A DNA stretch of 64,000 nt from Planctomycetota bacterium (GTDB lineage: Bacteria > Planctomycetota > B15-G4): contig JACKHP010000001.1 in NCBI GenBank assembly GCA_020638905.1, positions 1 through 64,000 on the forward strand, given 5' to 3'. Made by a program: the position numbers and the translations under genes. Shown piece by piece: positions 62,401-64,000 of this stretch (within the stretch, counting starts at the first letter, position 1; each line of letters starts with the position of its first letter). Under the pieces are notes generated by a model. The model was not told the DNA's origin. It made no database searches and saw only the letters and a list, made by a program, of their open reading frames with translations.

Positions 62401-64000
62401 GCCCGACGTGCGTCGCCGTCGGGCGCGTCGGCGAGCGTGCGTGCACCGAGCGCCGACGCGTCGGCGTCCGGCGTCGCGCAGACCGTTAGCAGCGCGCCGA
62501 GCAGGACGTCGGCGCGCGCGCGGTCGACGTCGGCGGACGCCTCGGCCTGCGCGCGCGCGTCGAGGCACACGACGCGCAGGCGACGCTCGCGCACCGCGCG
62601 TTGGACGCGTCGCGGCAGCGCGGCCCACAGCGCGTCGGGCTCGCGGGCGTCCTCGAGCAAGAGCACGCCGCCCGCGCCGAGGCCCGCCAGCAGCGCCTCG
62701 GGACGGGCATGGAACGGCGCCGCGTGCAGCACGACGTCGACGCGCGCGGGGGGCGCGAGGTGCGGCACGGACTCCGACGTGAGCAGCGCGCAGGTGGTGC
62801 GCGGCAGCCCGAGCCGCTCGGGACGCGCGTCGCGGAACGTGCGCGCGGGGCGTCCCAGGGCGTCGCCCAGGGCGCTCGCCAGGCGCTCGCCCAGGTCGCG
62901 TCCGCCGCCGCCGGCACCCACGGCGTGCACGCGCAGCACGAGCGTGTCGCGTGGCAGCAGGTCGTCGCACGCCGCGGGCGGCAGCGCGCGGGTGGCGAGA
63001 TCGGGACGTCCGTCGAGCAGGCGCTCCTGCCAGAGCTGCAGCTTCGGCACGCGCGTCGCGGGACGCACGAAGTCGACGCCCGACATGATCCGTCCCGTGG
63101 CGCCGTCCTTCGCGCGCAGGCGCTCGACGACCGCGAGCAGATCGCCCGGCGTGGGCTCGCGCGCCACGCCGCAGCTCACCGACAGGAACGCGGGCACCTC
63201 GTCGGGACGCAGTCCGTCGCCGTGCCTGCCGCGTCGGCGTTCGACGGCCCGGGCGCAAGCCGCGCGCAGCGCCGTGAGCAGCGGCGGATCGGCGTCGCCG
63301 CGCGCGCCGTCGCGTTCGAGCACCGCCACGGCCTTCTTGCCGGCCAGCAGCGTCACGAGCCGTTCGTCCGGCAGGGGATGCAGCAGCATCGGCGTCACGA
63401 CGCCGACGCGCACGCGCAGCACGAGACGCGCGTGGTCGGCCACGAGCTCGGCCAGCGGCGCGAGCGATCCCGTGGCGACGAGCACGAACTCGGCGTCGGC
63501 GATGCGATGGGTGAGCACCGGCAGCAGCGGACGGTTCGTGAGTGCGGCCACGTCCCGGCACGCACGCTCGACGAGCGCGGGCAGCGCGTCGTCGAAGCAG
63601 ACCGCGTCGGCGGCCGCCGCCCGGGCGTACGCCGCGGGATCGAGCGCGCCGCCGCTCGTGGCGGGCGCGTCGACGTCGACCACGCGCGGCACGAGGCGGC
63701 GCTCGCCGCCGAAGAGCGCCGACTGCAGCGGATCGGGCGCGGCGAGCGTGTCGTCGGGCTCGCCCAGACGGCGCCGGACGTCGTCGGCGTCGGGCAGCGC
63801 GACGCAGGCGTGCGCGTCGGGCAACGGATCGTGATGCACGAGCACGGGACGCAGCGAGAGCTCGGCCACGTGCGTGGCCAGCAGCGCGAGGTCGGCGGCG
63901 TCCTGGGTGGAGCGCGCGGCGAACACGACGGCGCCGCTGCGCGCAAGCGCGGGCAGCGCGTCGTGTCCGGCGCCGGCAGTGGTGCCGTGACGCGGCGAGG
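59460..64000 (-). CDS. Giant pyruvate:ferredoxin-oxidoreductase-like (NifJ-like) iron-sulfur protein, 5' end outside window
   Basis: At least 1512 residues, still open at the right edge. Counting from the edge, the order follows NifJ: the end of domain I (FAARSTQDAADLALLATHVA); domain II (ADAEFVLVATGSLAPLAELV, KKAVAVLERDGARG); a gamma-type domain (LRVHAVGAGGGGRDLGERLA); two [4Fe-4S] sites (CTGCGECWVACP near nt 62100, CKACGLCVEVCP near 61710); and a thiamine-diphosphate-type domain (ACAGCGEKG near 61505, TAGCSARL, VVLAGGDHG near 60950). Beyond NifJ's usual end of about 1170 residues there is an Ala/Asp-rich linker and an extra cluster domain (CTSCNECTNLNGR, ending near 59460). Insertions separate several parts. 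It lies 7 nt before rnfC and probably feeds electrons to Rnf. The substrate is unproven. Confidence 0.82.
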   Translation of the reverse strand, partial: SPRHGTTAGAGHDALPALARSGAVVFAARSTQDAADLALLATHVAELSLRPVLVHHDPLPDAHACVALPDADDVRRRLGEPDDTLAAPDPLQSALFGGERRLVPRVVDVDAPATSGGALDPAAYARAAAADAVCFDDALPALVERACRDVAALTNRPLLPVLTHRIADAEFVLVATGSLAPLAELVADHARLVLRVRVGVVTPMLLHPLPDERLVTLLAGKKAVAVLERDGARGDADPPLLTALRAACARAVERRRGRHGDGLRPDEVPAFLSVSCGVAREPTPGDLLAVVERLRAKDGATGRIMSGVDFVRPATRVPKLQLWQERLLDGRPDLATRALPPAACDDLLPRDTLVLRVHAVGAGGGGRDLGERLASALGDALGRPARTFRDARPERLGLPRTTCALLTSESVPHLAPPARVDVVLHAAPFHARPEALLAGLGAGGVLLLEDAREPDALWAALPRRVQRAVRERRLRVVCLDARAQAEASADVDRARADVLLGALLTVCATPDADASALGARTLADAPDGDARRADVQRGCGAARRVTPGAETGPEVGEVPARPAAFDRARPEGPAHGGRFWERVGHLLAAGEEPLADPVAALGTLPARSSTLRDLSAGRERFPRLDAARCTGCGECWVACPDAAFDVRVVEVDALLRAAAEATKAQRPDDRLAPLLAPLGQQARKLVASGKARAPADALLAAWDAVRGKLPLDAARQAEVAAELELLAARLRVQPLVRGAPCLVESARDAFVSLCVDPEACKACGLCVEVCPEDAFTSVAQDEPVLAAARAALDFAARLPDDPGARLDASPAGLLLRRDPSTTPAGGDTACAGCGEKGALRLLLGAIAAERAPLVHAHVAELEQLHGRLHARARELVSGDVDLSQVTDGTGVRLHADVAADVERLLSTAGELAGLLARHDAGRAGAAWLATAGCSARLASDSPYAPLPIPCTTALLDDAADTALGLHEGRLLAQAREFALLRRARALLEGGTPSEAPLQPDDFTADEWALCPPVVLAGGDHGLAGAALGRVLALLESKRPLRVVLLDNGLAADAAGRRAPDARRTTDDALDAPPSLARLALTRPDVFVLHGSASHPEHLLDGLRRGLRARGPALFVLAAPCPLEHGYAPHESLRAARLAVASRAFPLFVHDPAGGAHLAERLDLSGNPAPEAPLGTHDDGSPASFGDVVAHEARFAHLLDPGDATGRDVVPLHELLLRAPDARGDTRAYVTLRDGRRALASACLVRHGDALLDGWRLLRELAGRDPAPGVREDVARQVRAEAERATGALQREHEARIDQLRRRIPGQVARRLAAGLLRAGRGRTVDEILAEAASGGGLDVADVDVDALLDGAAARDATSGAHDTGDAARESADDVQAVADPAQDGHADPGPGVATPSPGVDATSGATSGDDTSASGASATVAPASDDDEPLALDPYIDTIRCTSCNECTNLNGRMFAYDDKKRAYVKDPDAGTFAQLVQAAEKCPVAIIHPGTPRNPDEKNLEALVKRAQRFL

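Overview
This window is about 70% GC, densely coded, and most likely a chromosomal segment of a Gram-negative-type bacterium with an outer membrane. I infer Planctomycetota. The inference rests on an FG-GAP/VCBS repeat protein with a planctomycete-style C-terminal module, a lipid-anchored sulfatase-fold protein, a MoxR/DUF58/SpoIIM/RDD membrane cluster, an Rnf complex and many lipoproteins. Myxococcota or Acidobacteriota cannot be excluded from sequence alone. I found no tRNA, rRNA, CRISPR array, insertion sequence or prophage.

Layout. 0-8 kb: the 3' part of boxB (benzoyl-CoA epoxidase), two strong hairpins, then a 2093-residue DUF4011/superfamily 1 helicase/Vsr-like nuclease/DUF3320 protein of the kind linked to DNA defence. 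8-12.8 kb: a secreted FG-GAP repeat protein, an unusual degenerate-kinase/receiver protein, a small zincin, a VOC protein and a lipoprotein. 12.9-22 kb (minus strand): an envelope polysaccharide operon read from 21978 down to 12893. It has four glycosyltransferases, a WecA/MraY-type initiating transferase, an FAD oxidoreductase, a membrane protein with a sigma-region-4-like domain, and a DUF1697 protein. Most junctions are ATGA or GTGA overlaps. 22-30 kb: lipoprotein, TMTC-like membrane glycosyltransferase, DUF5658 protein, an alternative sigma-70 factor, moaA and a lipid-anchored sulfatase-fold enzyme. 29.8-35.1 kb: a second glycan locus, with a glycosyltransferase and a second FAD oxidoreductase diverging from a small coupled ORF, a MATE flippase-like transporter and a UDP-sugar dehydrogenase.

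35.2-37.9 kb: three secreted proteins with visibly lower GC, two of which share a C-terminal module. 38.3-44 kb: a TolC/HlyD/MacB-type tripartite export operon. 44-47 kb: three tandem paralogous membrane proteins, each with its own promoter-like hexamer; the first carries a frameshift. 47-53.4 kb (minus strand): a DUF4129-DUF4350-MoxR-DUF58-SpoIIM-RDD operon. 53.5-64 kb (minus strand): a very large NifJ/PFOR-like iron-sulfur flavoprotein oxidoreductase that runs off the right edge, followed by rnfC-D-G-E-A, apbE and a CBS-domain gene. No rnfB is present in the cluster, so the giant protein is the obvious candidate electron-entry partner for the Rnf membrane complex.

Transcription units are often preceded by a TAnnnT hexamer (TATCCT, TACGCT, TATCGT, TAGACT, TACACT), 7 to about 35 nt upstream of the start codon. 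A few starts may be leaderless.
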